From positions 744,001 to 808,000 of the forward strand of contig NZ_PJCH01000005.1 of assembly GCF_002943565.1 (NCBI RefSeq): a stretch of DNA of 64,000 bases, in the 5' to 3' direction. Both the position numbers and the translations under genes were made by a program. The DNA is from Hyphococcus luteus. GTDB taxonomy: Bacteria > Pseudomonadota > Alphaproteobacteria > Caulobacterales > Parvularculaceae. The notes beneath the pieces were generated by a model. The model searched no databases and was not told where the DNA came from. It saw only the letters and a list, made by a program, of their open reading frames with translations. This document shows, piece by piece, positions 25,539-34,661 of this stretch (position 1 is the first letter of the stretch; each line of letters starts with the position of its first letter).

Positions 25539-26312
25539 ATGCGCCTTTTCATCGGCTACAAGGCTTGGAAAGAAGAGGAATATCTCCTCAACCGCATGAC
25601 TTTCGACGACCTCGTCAAAGCCTATGTCACCTATCCCGCGATCCAGGTCTACGCGTTGATCCTGATCGCCGCGCTTGTCGCCGGAATCGCGACGATCGGC
25701 TCTATCTCGTTGTTTTTAGCCGCTTTTGCCGCCGGCGCGGTTCTGTTCCCGATCGCCTGGTACTTCGTTCACCGGTTCGTCCTGCATGGCAGCTGGATGT
25801 ACAAGACGCCCTGGCTCGCGGGGTTGTGGAAAAGGGTCCATTACGACCATCATCTCTATCCCAACGATCTTTCGGTCCTGTTCGGAGGGCTGCACACCAC
25901 CCTGCCGACGATCCTTCTGGTCGCGGGGCCCGTGGGCTGGCTGATCGGCGGTTTTCCCTGCGCCTGCGCCGCTGTGGCGGGCACGGTGGTGATGACGATG
26001 TACACCGAATTTCTGCATGCGGGCGAACATCTCGCCTTCCAGCCCAAGTCGAAATTCTGGAAAGACATGAAGCGGCGCCATCTCGCCCATCATTTTCACA
26101 ACGAGCAGGGCAATTACGGCATCGCGGAATTTTTCTGGGACCGCCGCTTCGGCACGTTCTATGACGACACCAAAGATGCGCCGCGCACCGCCACGGCCCG
26201 CAATCTTGGTTACACAAGCGAAATGGCCGAGAAATTCCCTTGGGTTAAGGAGCTGACGGACGCGGAGCCCGAACCCCGCAAGTCGATGCGCAGCCGCGGC
26301 GCGGTCTCTTAA
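25539..26312 (+). CDS. Sterol desaturase/fatty acid hydroxylase superfamily protein
   Basis: This 257-residue membrane protein has the histidine boxes of di-iron lipid hydroxylases: HRFVLH near residue 78, HYDHH near residue 102, a HAGEH group near residue 164 and HLAHHFH near residue 184. Several hydrophobic segments flank them. Enzymes of this superfamily hydroxylate fatty acids, sphingoid bases or carotenoids. Its position divergent from the ceramide operon suggests that it hydroxylates the sphingoid base or the amide-linked acyl chain. A GGAG site precedes the ATG. Confidence 0.82.
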   Translation: MRLFIGYKAWKEEEYLLNRMTFDDLVKAYVTYPAIQVYALILIAALVAGIATIGSISLFLAAFAAGAVLFPIAWYFVHRFVLHGSWMYKTPWLAGLWKRVHYDHHLYPNDLSVLFGGLHTTLPTILLVAGPVGWLIGGFPCACAAVAGTVVMTMYTEFLHAGEHLAFQPKSKFWKDMKRRHLAHHFHNEQGNYGIAEFFWDRRFGTFYDDTKDAPRTATARNLGYTSEMAEKFPWVKELTDAEPEPRKSMRSRGAVS

Positions 26313-26364
26313 AGACAGGGGCCGCAAACGCCCGCTAGGCCGAACTTCCGTGGCTTTTATTCAG

Positions 26365-26385
26365 ATTCCGGGCTGAGCCCGGAAT
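26365..26385. repeat. Perfect palindromic hairpin downstream of the hydroxylase gene
   Basis: Arms ATTCCGGGC and GCCCGGAAT flank the three-base loop TGA, about 50 bases after the hydroxylase stop. No T-run follows, so it is not a standard intrinsic terminator. It resembles short interspersed palindromes seen in many Alphaproteobacteria. No second copy was noticed in this window. The remaining bases up to hppA show no gene. Confidence 0.5.
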
Positions 26386-26565
26386 AATCCGCCGCGCATT
26401 GGCGGCGCAGAACTTTTTGTTGATTTTGCCGGGGGGCTTTGTCAGTTTCCCGCGGACATCAACAGGGGGCCGGTTGAAGCGCGCGCGGGGAGTTCGATTC
26501 CGTTGCTGCGGCCATACCGGCGGACATCCATCCATCAACGATAAAAATCCGAAGAAAGGTACATC

Positions 26566-28692
26566 ATGAGCTTAGCGCTATGGTTGGTCATAGGGGCCGG
26601 CTTGCTCGCCATCGCCTATGGCGCCTTCACCATCAATCAGGTGATGTCGATGCCTACGGGCAGCGACCGTATGAGGGAGATCGCCGCCGCCATTCAGGAG
26701 GGCGCGCAAGCCTATCTCAACAAACAATACACGACCATCGCCATCGCCGGCGCGGTCGTGTTTATCGTGCTGCTCGTTGCGTTTAAATTCGACTTCATTC
26801 CGGCGTTCGGTTTCGCCATCGGCGCGATCCTGTCGGGCGCCGCCGGTTTTATCGGCATGCTCGTTTCGGTGCGGGCCAATGTGCGCACCACGCAGGCCGC
26901 CAGCGAAAGCCTCGCCAAGGGGCTTTCCGTTGCGTTCAAGTCAGGCGCCATCACCGGCATGCTGGTCGCCGGCCTCGCGCTTCTGGGCCTTGCGTCCTAC
27001 TACATGATCCTGACGGGCCCCATGGGCCATGCGCCGGAAAGCCGGTCTGTCGTGAACGGCCTCATCGCCCTGTCGCTCGGCGCCTCGCTGATCTCCGTCT
27101 TCGCGCGTCTCGGCGGCGGCATCTTCACCAAGGGCGCCGATGTCGGCGGCGACATGGTGGGCAAGGTCGAAGCCGGCATTCCCGAAGACGATCCGAGAAA
27201 CCCGGCGACCATCGCGGACAATGTCGGCGACAATGTCGGCGACTGCGCCGGCATGGCCGCAGACCTTTTTGAGACGTATGTGGTCACCGTTGCGGCGACC
27301 ATGGTTCTCGGTTCGATCCTGTTCACGGCGAATGCGGCGGAATTCATGTTCTATCCGCTCGCCATCGGCGCGGTGTGCATCGTCACCTCGATCGCCGGCA
27401 CGTTCTTCGTGACGCTCGGCAAAGGCTCCACCAACATCATGGGCGCGCTCTATAAAGGCCTCGTCGTCACCGGCGTCTTGTCGCTCATCGCGGTAGGCAT
27501 TGTGACCTTCCAGATGTTCGGTTTCTCCGAGCCCATCGGCAATACCGAAGCGGGCAAGCCCTTTACCGGACTGTCGCTTTATTTCTGCGGCGTTCTCGGG
27601 CTTGCGGTCACCGGCCTCATCGTCTGGATCACTGAATACTACACCGGCACCGCCTATCGTCCGGTGAAATCGGTGGCGAAATCGTCGGAGTCCGGCCACG
27701 GCACCAACGTCATCCAGGGCCTTGCGGTTTCCATGGAAGCGACGGCGCTGCCGGCCCTCGTCATCGTCGTCGGCATCATCACCGCCTATAATCTCGCAGG
27801 CCTCTTCGGCATTGCGACGGCGGTCACCACCATGCTGGCGCTCGCCGGCATGATCGTCGCCCTCGACGCATTCGGTCCGGTTACGGACAATGCCGGCGGC
27901 ATCGCGGAAATGTCGGGCCTTGAAGGATCGGTCCGCGACACCACCGACGCGCTTGATGCTGTGGGCAACACCACCAAGGCCGTCACCAAGGGCTACGCCA
28001 TCGGCTCGGCGGGCCTCGGCGCGCTTGTCCTGTTCTCGGCCTATACGAAGGACATCGAACATTTCTCGTCGCATGCGGCGGAGTATCCGTTCTTCGAAGG
28101 CGTCAACGTCACCTTCTCGCTGTCCGATCCTTATGTGATCGCCGGCCTCCTCATCGGCGGCCTTCTGCCGTATCTCTTCGGCGGCATCGCCATGCAGGCC
28201 GTGGGTCGCGCGGCGGGCGCCATCGTCGAGGAAGTGCGCCGCCAGTTCAAAGAAAAGCCGGGCATCATGCAAGGCACGGAAAAGCCCGACTACGCCCGTG
28301 CAGTGAACATGCTCACCGGCGCGGCGATCAAAGAGATGGTGGTGCCGTCCATGCTGCCGATCTTTTCGCCGCTGGTTCTTTACTTCGTCGTCTACGGCGT
28401 TGCGGGCAAGGCTGCGGCCCTGTCTGCGGTGGGCGCGATGCTGATCGGCGTCATCGTCACCGGCCTCTTCGTCGCCATTTCCATGACGGCCGGCGGCGGC
28501 GCCTGGGACAACGCCAAGAAATACATCGAAGACGGCAATCACGGCGGCAAGGGCTCGGAGGCCCACAAAGCCGCTGTCACCGGCGACACGGTGGGCGATC
28601 CGTACAAGGATACGGCGGGCCCGGCGGTGAACCCGATGATCAAGATCACCAATATCGTGGCGCTGCTGCTCCTGGCGGCGCTTGCCGGCTAA
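26566..28692 (+). CDS. hppA: Membrane-bound proton-pumping pyrophosphatase
   Basis: HppA couples pyrophosphate hydrolysis to proton export across the inner membrane. The 708-residue protein has about 15-16 hydrophobic segments and the catalytic stretch with [22 protein letters not shown] near residues 194-213, followed by [13 protein letters not shown]. The [17 protein letters not shown] segment has Lys after GNTT, which marks the potassium-independent proton-pumping class. A good ribosome site (GAAGAAAGG) precedes the ATG, and a strong terminator follows. Confidence 0.97.
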   Translation: MSLALWLVIGAGLLAIAYGAFTINQVMSMPTGSDRMREIAAAIQEGAQAYLNKQYTTIAIAGAVVFIVLLVAFKFDFIPAFGFAIGAILSGAAGFIGMLVSVRANVRTTQAASESLAKGLSVAFKSGAITGMLVAGLALLGLASYYMILTGPMGHAPESRSVVNGLIALSLGASLISVFARLGGGIFTKGADVGGDMVGKVEAGIPEDDPRNPATIADNVGDNVGDCAGMAADLFETYVVTVAATMVLGSILFTANAAEFMFYPLAIGAVCIVTSIAGTFFVTLGKGSTNIMGALYKGLVVTGVLSLIAVGIVTFQMFGFSEPIGNTEAGKPFTGLSLYFCGVLGLAVTGLIVWITEYYTGTAYRPVKSVAKSSESGHGTNVIQGLAVSMEATALPALVIVVGIITAYNLAGLFGIATAVTTMLALAGMIVALDAFGPVTDNAGGIAEMSGLEGSVRDTTDALDAVGNTTKAVTKGYAIGSAGLGALVLFSAYTKDIEHFSSHAAEYPFFEGVNVTFSLSDPYVIAGLLIGGLLPYLFGGIAMQAVGRAAGAIVEEVRRQFKEKPGIMQGTEKPDYARAVNMLTGAAIKEMVVPSMLPIFSPLVLYFVVYGVAGKAAALSAVGAMLIGVIVTGLFVAISMTAGGGAWDNAKKYIEDGNHGGKGSEAHKAAVTGDTVGDPYKDTAGPAVNPMIKITNIVALLLLAALAG

Positions 28693-28711
28693 GGCCGACG
28701 CAAACAAACAT

Positions 28712-28745
28712 AAAAAAGGCCGCGCTTGTTTGCGCGGCCTTTTTT
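28712..28745 (+). terminator. Intrinsic terminator after hppA
   Basis: An 8-base stem GGCCGCGC / GCGCGGCC closes a six-base loop and is followed by six T residues at 28,740-28,745. A run of six A residues precedes the stem, so it may also work on the other strand. It starts about 20 bases after the hppA stop. Confidence 0.92.
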
Positions 28746-28810
28746 ATTGGCGCTCTTTCAAGGCCGCGGCGAAACGGGCGTTAACCTAATTTTTCAGCTG
28801 CGGCGGCAGG

Positions 28811-30313
28811 ATGAAAGCGATGCCTTATATCGTTTTCATCGCTTTTTTCTGTCTCGGCGTCGGCCTGCGCCAGGGCGCCCTGATGGACCCGGACACCGGC
28901 TGGCATATTGCCGCGGGGGATTATATCCGCGCGCATGGTCTGCCGGCGAGCGATCCCTGGTCCTACACGGCGGGTGACGCGCCCTGGTACAATCTCTCCT
29001 GGCTCTTCGACGTCGTTCTCAGCCTGGTGCACGGGTTTGGCGGGCTCGATGCGGTGGTTGTCGCCGCCGCGCTGTTTTACGCCCTCGCTGTGGCGTTCGT
29101 TTGCTGGATCGCGCAAAAAAGTTCGGGGAGCCTCATCGCCTCGCTCGCCGTAACTGCGCTCGCCGGGTTCGTGCTCCTGCCCGGCATGCTGGCGCGCCCG
29201 CAGTTGTTTACGTTTCTCCTGATCCTCGGCTTTTACTGGGTCCTGCGCTTTGGCGGCGCGCGCATGCTTTTGGCGCTGCCCGTTCTGACGGCGCTGTGGG
29301 CCAATGTGCATGGCGGTTTTCTCGCCGGGTTCGTGATGCTCGGCATGTTTTTTCTGGAAGCGCTCGTCGGCGGCGAGCGCAAGCGCGCCCTCTATCTTGT
29401 CGCGGCGGGCGCGGCGTGCCTGCTGGCGCTGCTCCTCAATCCCTATGGCTGGCATATTCTCGAAGCCGCGAGCCTCACCATGAACAGCGCCCTCAAAGAC
29501 GTGCTTTTAGAATGGCGCCCGACGGAACTGACGGCGGGCAGTCCGGTCTGGCTGCTTGTCATTGTCTTCGCGGGCGTGTCGGCTTTGTTCGAAAAAAGCA
29601 TTCCGCTTGCGGATAAACTGCTCGCCTGTTTCTGGCTCGCCGCGGGACTGATGAGCGCCCGCATGATGCAGATCGCGGCGCTCATGAGCGCGCCTTATCT
29701 TGCGCAGGCCCTCGCGCTGCGCCTCGGCCAGTCGCCGGTTGGCGGCGCCATCGAGGCGCGCGACCGCGACTACGCCGCCGATCTTTCGAAAGCGGCTGTG
29801 CGGGGCGTTCTGGCTTGCGCCTCCGTCATCTTCGTCGCGGCGGCTTTTGCGCCGCCCGTGCAAAAGGCCCTTGCAGGCGGCGAGGCCTTTGTGGAGACGC
29901 CCGCTTCCCATGCGCCGGAAAGCGCCCTTGCTTACGCGGACGGGCATTTCCCCGAGGCGCGGCTTTTCGCTAATTACGGCTTCGGCGGCTATATTCTTTA
30001 TTGCTGCCGCGATGTGCGGCCTGTTTTCGTCGACGGGCGCGCCGACACCGCCTATCCGAGAAAAGTGCTCGAAGACGCCATCGTGCTCGGCTTCATGGAC
30101 GGCCGCGGCGAGACGGATGAGCAGCGTGCGGCCGAATGGAAGGCTTTGACTGAAACCTACGGGATCGACGGCTTTCTCGCGTCGACCAGGTCGGCCCTGC
30201 TCGGGCATCTCATGGCGACGCCCGGCTGGGCGAAAGTCTATGAAGACGATGACGCCGCGCTTTTCATGCGGGCGGAGCTGGCGCGCGCGAAAACGAAGCA
30301 TATGGCGAAATGA
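28811..30313 (+). CDS. GT-C-like polytopic membrane protein of unknown function
   Basis: This 500-residue protein has about nine or ten hydrophobic segments. The first periplasmic loop has MDPDTGWHIAAGDYI (residues 25-39), then SDPWSYT and PWYNLSWLFDVVLS, a pattern common to uncharacterised bacterial proteins related to GT-C glycosyltransferases. In GT-C enzymes an acidic residue in this loop is catalytic. A soluble C-terminal part holds a short stretch like FVDGRADTAYP near residue 410. Substrate and role are unknown. Confidence 0.7.
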   Translation: MKAMPYIVFIAFFCLGVGLRQGALMDPDTGWHIAAGDYIRAHGLPASDPWSYTAGDAPWYNLSWLFDVVLSLVHGFGGLDAVVVAAALFYALAVAFVCWIAQKSSGSLIASLAVTALAGFVLLPGMLARPQLFTFLLILGFYWVLRFGGARMLLALPVLTALWANVHGGFLAGFVMLGMFFLEALVGGERKRALYLVAAGAACLLALLLNPYGWHILEAASLTMNSALKDVLLEWRPTELTAGSPVWLLVIVFAGVSALFEKSIPLADKLLACFWLAAGLMSARMMQIAALMSAPYLAQALALRLGQSPVGGAIEARDRDYAADLSKAAVRGVLACASVIFVAAAFAPPVQKALAGGEAFVETPASHAPESALAYADGHFPEARLFANYGFGGYILYCCRDVRPVFVDGRADTAYPRKVLEDAIVLGFMDGRGETDEQRAAEWKALTETYGIDGFLASTRSALLGHLMATPGWAKVYEDDDAALFMRAELARAKTKHMAK

Positions 30314-30341
30314 AAAAGAGCCCGCTTCAGCGGGCCCTTTT
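30314..30341. terminator. Bidirectional terminator between convergent genes
   Basis: The stem GCCCGC / GCGGGC closes a TTCA loop at 30,320-30,335, with TTTT after it and AAAAAG before it. It lies directly after the stop of the membrane-protein gene and close to the stop of the convergent glycine-zipper gene, so it can serve both. Confidence 0.85.
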
Positions 30342-30362
30342 CCGTAATGGCGCGCATAAACG

Positions 30363-30833
30363 TCAATCGTTGAGGCAGGCGTTCAAGGCTGCGTCATAAG
30401 CGGCCTTTTGCTGCTCATATTGCGCTTTTGCCTGCGCGTAGCGTTCATCGGCTTTTTGTTGTTTATCGGCCTTCACCGCCTGACCGCCGGCTGCGCCCGC
30501 CGCGGCGCCTGCGGCCGCGCCATAGCCGGCCTTGTCGCCGATCACTTCGCCGGCGACGGCGCCGACAGCCGCGCCTGCGGCCGTTCCTTTCAGCACCTGC
30601 TTGTTGCCGGCGTCTTCGCGTACCGGCACAGGGGTGGTCGCGGGATCGAAGCCGGTCTCTGCGGTTGCGCTCGCGCGGCAGTCTTTTTGGACGCTGTCCA
30701 CGACAGCCGCGCTGTCTTCTGAAGCGAGCTGCAAATCTTCTTCCTCGTCCAAATTCGTTGCAACGACAGCGCCGACGGCGGTGGCGGTTAAGACGCCCGC
30801 GGCGCCGAGAGCGATCAGGGTTCCTTTACGCAT
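30363..30833 (-). CDS. Glycine-zipper envelope protein
   Basis: This 156-residue protein has an N-terminal hydrophobic segment (residues 4-24) that may be a signal peptide or membrane anchor. A glycine-zipper block follows near residues 85-120 (repeated AAGAAVGA and AAGAAAGAAGG units), with a Gln/Ala/Lys-rich helical tail. Glycine zippers insert into or oligomerise in membranes, as in SmtA/OmpA-like outer-membrane lipoproteins. The precise role is unknown. The ATG at 30,833 has GGAG upstream and replaces an earlier in-frame ATG. Confidence 0.75.
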   Translation of the reverse strand: MRKGTLIALGAAGVLTATAVGAVVATNLDEEEDLQLASEDSAAVVDSVQKDCRASATAETGFDPATTPVPVREDAGNKQVLKGTAAGAAVGAVAGEVIGDKAGYGAAAGAAAGAAGGQAVKADKQQKADERYAQAKAQYEQQKAAYDAALNACLND

Positions 30834-30923
30834 GTCCGGTCTCCTTTCGTTGTTCGAAAGGGCGAACACGCGAAGACGTCAAAAGAGCCGAAACTTACGA
30901 GAATTCAATATTGGCGCGCGCCG

Positions 30924-32741
30924 TCAGCGCCAGTCCCAGCCCCAATGCCAGCCCCCGCCCCCGCTCCAGCGATGGGGCTTGCGCGTTTCAACATAGAACA
31001 CGTTGTGCGGGAGTTCGCGCCGGCGGATGCCTGTGTTCGCTGCGATGATGTCGCCGAGACGCACATGGCGCACCATCGCCTGCTCCGTGCGCGTCAGGTC
31101 GCGCTCCCACCAGAAACGGTCATGATCGCGCAGGGCCGCAAACTGTTTCACCACAATGGCGCGGAAAGTTTCGCCGAGCTGCGAGCCCCGCCAGAAAAGC
31201 GCATCTTCGGAAATGCCGCCGACCCACAAATCGATGTCGTCCACTGTTCCATAAGCCTCGCGCAGTTTTTGCTGCAGTTCAGGGTTGCGCGTAATGTCGC
31301 TGAAATCTTCATGGCGTTTCAGCCCCATCTCTTCGCGCACCTCGTTGAGCGAGGGCAGGCCGCGATCGCGCCCGCGCTGGATGTTGAGCGCGGCGAGGTC
31401 GAAACCGCCGGCGCCCGGCGGGCCGAACAGGAAGTTGCGCAAATCGTCGACAATCATGTTGTCGTAGGTCTGGCTCTTCTGCGAGGCGAGGCCGCGCAGG
31501 ATCGGCTCGATGTCGCCGCGTTCCGTGAGGATCAAGGACGCGTTGAAGAAGGCGTCGCGAAGCTGGAGATGGCCTTCGGGAATTTCGCGGCCGCGCGCGT
31601 CGACACGCATCAGCCGCGCATTGATCAGCGTATGGCCGAGCCGCCAGGCGGCGCCGGAAAACTCGGTGAAAAGCCCGGGATCGCCCGGCTCATAGCCGCG
31701 ATAACGGGGCAGGGCGCGACGGCCGATAAGCGCAGGCAAAAACTGCTCATAGGTGATGATCTGGATTTCCGCGTTCACCATGCGTCGGGCGGCGTAATAA
31801 ACATCGTCGCCGGAAAACCAGGGCCGCGTCTTTCTGATATAATCCGCCCACCGATTATGCTCGCGCATGAACAGCGTGTGCATGGAGGTAAGCCCCACCT
31901 GCTCGTTCGAGCGCACGTCGCCGGCGAGAAACAGGGTCGCCGGGTCGATGGGGCCTTCATTGGCGTTGGGAAGAAGATCGGTATTGAACGGCAGGAGATC
32001 GCCGTCGCTGGTCTTCAGGCGTCCCGTCCCGTCATTGGCGCGCAGGGCGTGGGCCCGTTCGTCGCTCGAGCCATAGACATTGGAGCCGTCGAGCCATGAC
32101 GTGATCTCGTTCATCTGCTGGCGCGGATTGGAAAGATCCGTGCCGGTCTCTTCGTCATAGATGGCGCGGTCGAAATGAATCCATTTGTCGCCTTCCCAGC
32201 CCGGGTCGAACCACGGATCGCCCATGGGCACGGGGATGTCGTGGGAGCGGTCGTCGGACCTGACGCCGTCGCCGAGCGCGAAATCATGGTCGATGAACTG
32301 GCCCCATTGCCAGAGGAAGTCGCTCGTGCCGAACGGGTTCGGATAAGACTGGCCGGCCTGATCGACGACGATGTTCGAGATTTCACGCGGGCTTTTGCGA
32401 AGCGGTCCCGCCATGGCCGAAATGCCGTCGGCGTAATCATTGGGCGCCATGCGCGTCAGCTGGTGAAAAGTGGCGCCCGCTTCCGGATCTTGTCTGTTGT
32501 TGCCACTTCCGTCGAAGCTTCTGACTTCGCGGCCCTGATGAAAGGCCGGGCGCCGGCCGAAATAACGCCGCCATTTCGCGCGCGCCTGTTCATGGGCGTC
32601 GCGCTCGATATTTTGCGCCGGCCCGTGGTCCCGGCGACCGTACTCCCGCTCCTTGCCGGACCCGTGCGCCGCCGCCATGGGGGCCGCCGCGCTCATCAGC
32701 GCCATCGCCGCCGCGGCAAACAGAAACTTCGCCCTTTTCAT
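30924..32741 (-). CDS. Secreted heme peroxidase of the animal peroxidase superfamily
   Basis: The 605-residue protein has a signal peptide (residues 1-25) and a full animal-type heme peroxidase domain. The distal His152 lies in WGQFIDHDF, the conserved HTLFMREHNR motif is at 288-297, and the proximal His370 is in WRLGHTLINARL. The DLAALNIQRGRDRGLP segment is also typical. Such bacterial peroxidases oxidise halides or phenols and may defend against microbes or hydrogen peroxide. The Trp/Gly-rich end (WSGGGGWHWGWDW) is unusual. No secretion system gene is adjacent. Confidence 0.92.
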   Translation of the reverse strand: MKRAKFLFAAAAMALMSAAAPMAAAHGSGKEREYGRRDHGPAQNIERDAHEQARAKWRRYFGRRPAFHQGREVRSFDGSGNNRQDPEAGATFHQLTRMAPNDYADGISAMAGPLRKSPREISNIVVDQAGQSYPNPFGTSDFLWQWGQFIDHDFALGDGVRSDDRSHDIPVPMGDPWFDPGWEGDKWIHFDRAIYDEETGTDLSNPRQQMNEITSWLDGSNVYGSSDERAHALRANDGTGRLKTSDGDLLPFNTDLLPNANEGPIDPATLFLAGDVRSNEQVGLTSMHTLFMREHNRWADYIRKTRPWFSGDDVYYAARRMVNAEIQIITYEQFLPALIGRRALPRYRGYEPGDPGLFTEFSGAAWRLGHTLINARLMRVDARGREIPEGHLQLRDAFFNASLILTERGDIEPILRGLASQKSQTYDNMIVDDLRNFLFGPPGAGGFDLAALNIQRGRDRGLPSLNEVREEMGLKRHEDFSDITRNPELQQKLREAYGTVDDIDLWVGGISEDALFWRGSQLGETFRAIVVKQFAALRDHDRFWWERDLTRTEQAMVRHVRLGDIIAANTGIRRRELPHNVFYVETRKPHRWSGGGGWHWGWDWR

Positions 32742-32895
32742 TGTGACCTCTTCCTCGACCCCTAACGCCGCCAGTATCGGATGGGATGGCGTTTGATTTC
32801 AAGCGGCGCCATAAGCGCGGGGCGTGCGTTAAGCATGTTATTTCTTGCGGCGGGCGAGGCCGGCTGCGGCCCCGCCCGCGAAAGGTTTAAAGCGT

Positions 32896-33591
32896 ATGGC
32901 GTTCGAAGCGGTGATTTTCGATTGCGACGGGGTGCTCGTGGACAGCGAGGTGTTGTCCATTCGCGGGGAGCGCGCGGCGCTTGAGCCCCTCGGTCTTTCC
33001 TATTCGCCGGAAGAATATGTCCGGAAATTCGTCGGCCTTCACGACGGCGCGTTTTTTGCGGCGCTGCGGGAGGATTTTCAGCGCGCGCATGGACGCGATG
33101 CGCCGGACGGTTTTGAGGAACAGATCCTCGAAGGGCGCCGGCGCGAGAGCCATTTGCTGGCGTCAATCAAGGGCGCGGCCATGGGGCTTGCGGCGGCCCG
33201 CGAACGCGTGGGGACCATCGGCGTCGCCTCGTCTTCTCGGGCGCATTTCCTGCAATCGAAGCTTGAGCGCACGGGGCTTTACGATCTCGCTGGCCCCCAT
33301 GTCTATTCCGCCGATCTCATCACGCATGGCAAGCCGGCGCCGGATATTTTCCTTTACGCAGCGGAGAAAATCGGCGCCGATCCGGCGCGCTGCCTTGTTC
33401 TGGAAGACAGCGAGAACGGGGTGAAGGCCGGGCGCGCGGCAGGCATGACGGTCTGGGGTTTTCTCGGCGGCGGGCACTGCTTTGACGGTCATGGCGAGCG
33501 GCTCGTGGGCGCCGGAGCGACAAGCCTCGCGCGCGACTTCATGTCTTTTGTCGACTTGCTTGACGAAGTCGTCGCCCCCGCGGAAGAGTGA
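32896..33591 (+). CDS. HAD-IA family hydrolase (phosphatase/phosphoglucomutase-like)
   Basis: The 231-residue protein has the HAD motif I FDCDGVLVDSE at residues 7-17 with nucleophile Asp8 and acid/base Asp10. Motif II Ser is in ASSSRA near residue 113. Motif III Lys is in HGKPAPDIF near residue 149, followed by LEDSENGV. This is the HAD-IA subgroup with a four-helix cap, which includes sugar-phosphate phosphatases and beta-phosphoglucomutases. The substrate is not predictable. The start at 32,896 is chosen because the nucleophile then lies at residue 8. Confidence 0.88.
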   Translation: MAFEAVIFDCDGVLVDSEVLSIRGERAALEPLGLSYSPEEYVRKFVGLHDGAFFAALREDFQRAHGRDAPDGFEEQILEGRRRESHLLASIKGAAMGLAAARERVGTIGVASSSRAHFLQSKLERTGLYDLAGPHVYSADLITHGKPAPDIFLYAAEKIGADPARCLVLEDSENGVKAGRAAGMTVWGFLGGGHCFDGHGERLVGAGATSLARDFMSFVDLLDEVVAPAEE

Positions 33592-33596
33592 GCCTC

Positions 33597-34646
33597 ATGA
33601 GTTTTGCATCCGACAACTGGGCGGGCGCGGCCCCGGAAATTCTCGAGGCGATCGCGCGCGCCAATCACGGCGCCGCGCCCGGTTATGGCGGCGACGCGCT
33701 GACTAAAAAGGTCGAGACGCGCTTCGCCGAGATTTTCGAAAAAGACTGCAAGGTCTATTTCGTCGCGACGGGCGGGGCTGCGAACGGCCTCGCGCTTTCG
33801 GTGATGACGCCGCCTTACGGCATGGTGCTCTGCCACGAAGAAAGCCATGTGCAGATGGACGAATGCGCCGGGCCGGAATTTTTCACCGGCGGCGCCAAGC
33901 TTCTCCCCATTGTGGGCGCTGACGGCAAACTGACGGCGGATGCGGTTAGGGAGACCATCAAAGGCTTTCCCTATCGCCCGCCCCATGGCGCCCCCATCAG
34001 CGCGCTGTCCATCACTCAAGGGACTGAATGCGGCACATGTTATTCCGTTGACGAATTATCGGCTGTCTGCGCCGCGGCGCATGAGGCGGGGCTTTCGGTG
34101 CATATGGACGGCGCGCGTTTCGCCAACGCCGTTGCTGCCTCAGGTAAGAGCCCGGCGGACCTCACCTGGAAGGCCGGCGTCGACGTCCTTTGTTTCGGCG
34201 GCACCAAGAACGGCTGCATCGCGGCGGAGGCGGTCGTTTTTTTCAACCCTGACAAGGCGAAAGATTTTGAATTCATGCGCAAGCGCGCCGGGCATTTATG
34301 GTCGAAAATGCGCTTCATCTCGGCGCAGTTCGACGCCTATCTCGAAGACGGGCTGTGGCTGAAGCTCGCGGCGCACGCCAACAAGATGGCGCAACGTCTG
34401 GCGGCGGGGCTGAAAGAGGCGGGCGCCGAATTCCTCTATCCCGTCGGCATTAACGAACTTTTCGTGGTCCTGCCCGAGGGCGCCGCGCCGAAGCTCAACG
34501 AGGCGGGCTATCTTTTCTATCCCTGGGTGACGCCCGGCGATCCGGCGAATGGCCGCGCGCACCGGCTTATCTGCTCGTTCCGCACGAGCGAGGAAGAGGT
34601 GGACGGGTTTGTGGAAGCGGTGAAAAATAATTCGAATAGGCAATGA
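33597..34646 (+). CDS. ltaE: Low-specificity L-threonine aldolase
   Basis: This PLP enzyme cleaves L-threonine or allo-threonine to glycine and acetaldehyde. The 349-residue protein has the family start MSFASDNWAGA and the sequences HMDGARFANA near residue 176 and CFGGTKNGC near residue 200, with Lys as Schiff base. A GTG nine bases earlier is also in frame; the ATG at 33,597 is preferred because GGAAGAG lies at normal spacing. It follows the HAD gene closely, in the same operon. Confidence 0.9.
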   Translation: MSFASDNWAGAAPEILEAIARANHGAAPGYGGDALTKKVETRFAEIFEKDCKVYFVATGGAANGLALSVMTPPYGMVLCHEESHVQMDECAGPEFFTGGAKLLPIVGADGKLTADAVRETIKGFPYRPPHGAPISALSITQGTECGTCYSVDELSAVCAAAHEAGLSVHMDGARFANAVAASGKSPADLTWKAGVDVLCFGGTKNGCIAAEAVVFFNPDKAKDFEFMRKRAGHLWSKMRFISAQFDAYLEDGLWLKLAAHANKMAQRLAAGLKEAGAEFLYPVGINELFVVLPEGAAPKLNEAGYLFYPWVTPGDPANGRAHRLICSFRTSEEEVDGFVEAVKNNSNRQ

Positions 34647-34661
34647 GTTTCAGGGGTTGTC

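Noticed and set aside
26941-28707. 588-codon minus-strand frame opposite hppA
   Set aside because: Low-complexity Arg/His/Asp-rich translation typical of antisense frames in GC-rich DNA.
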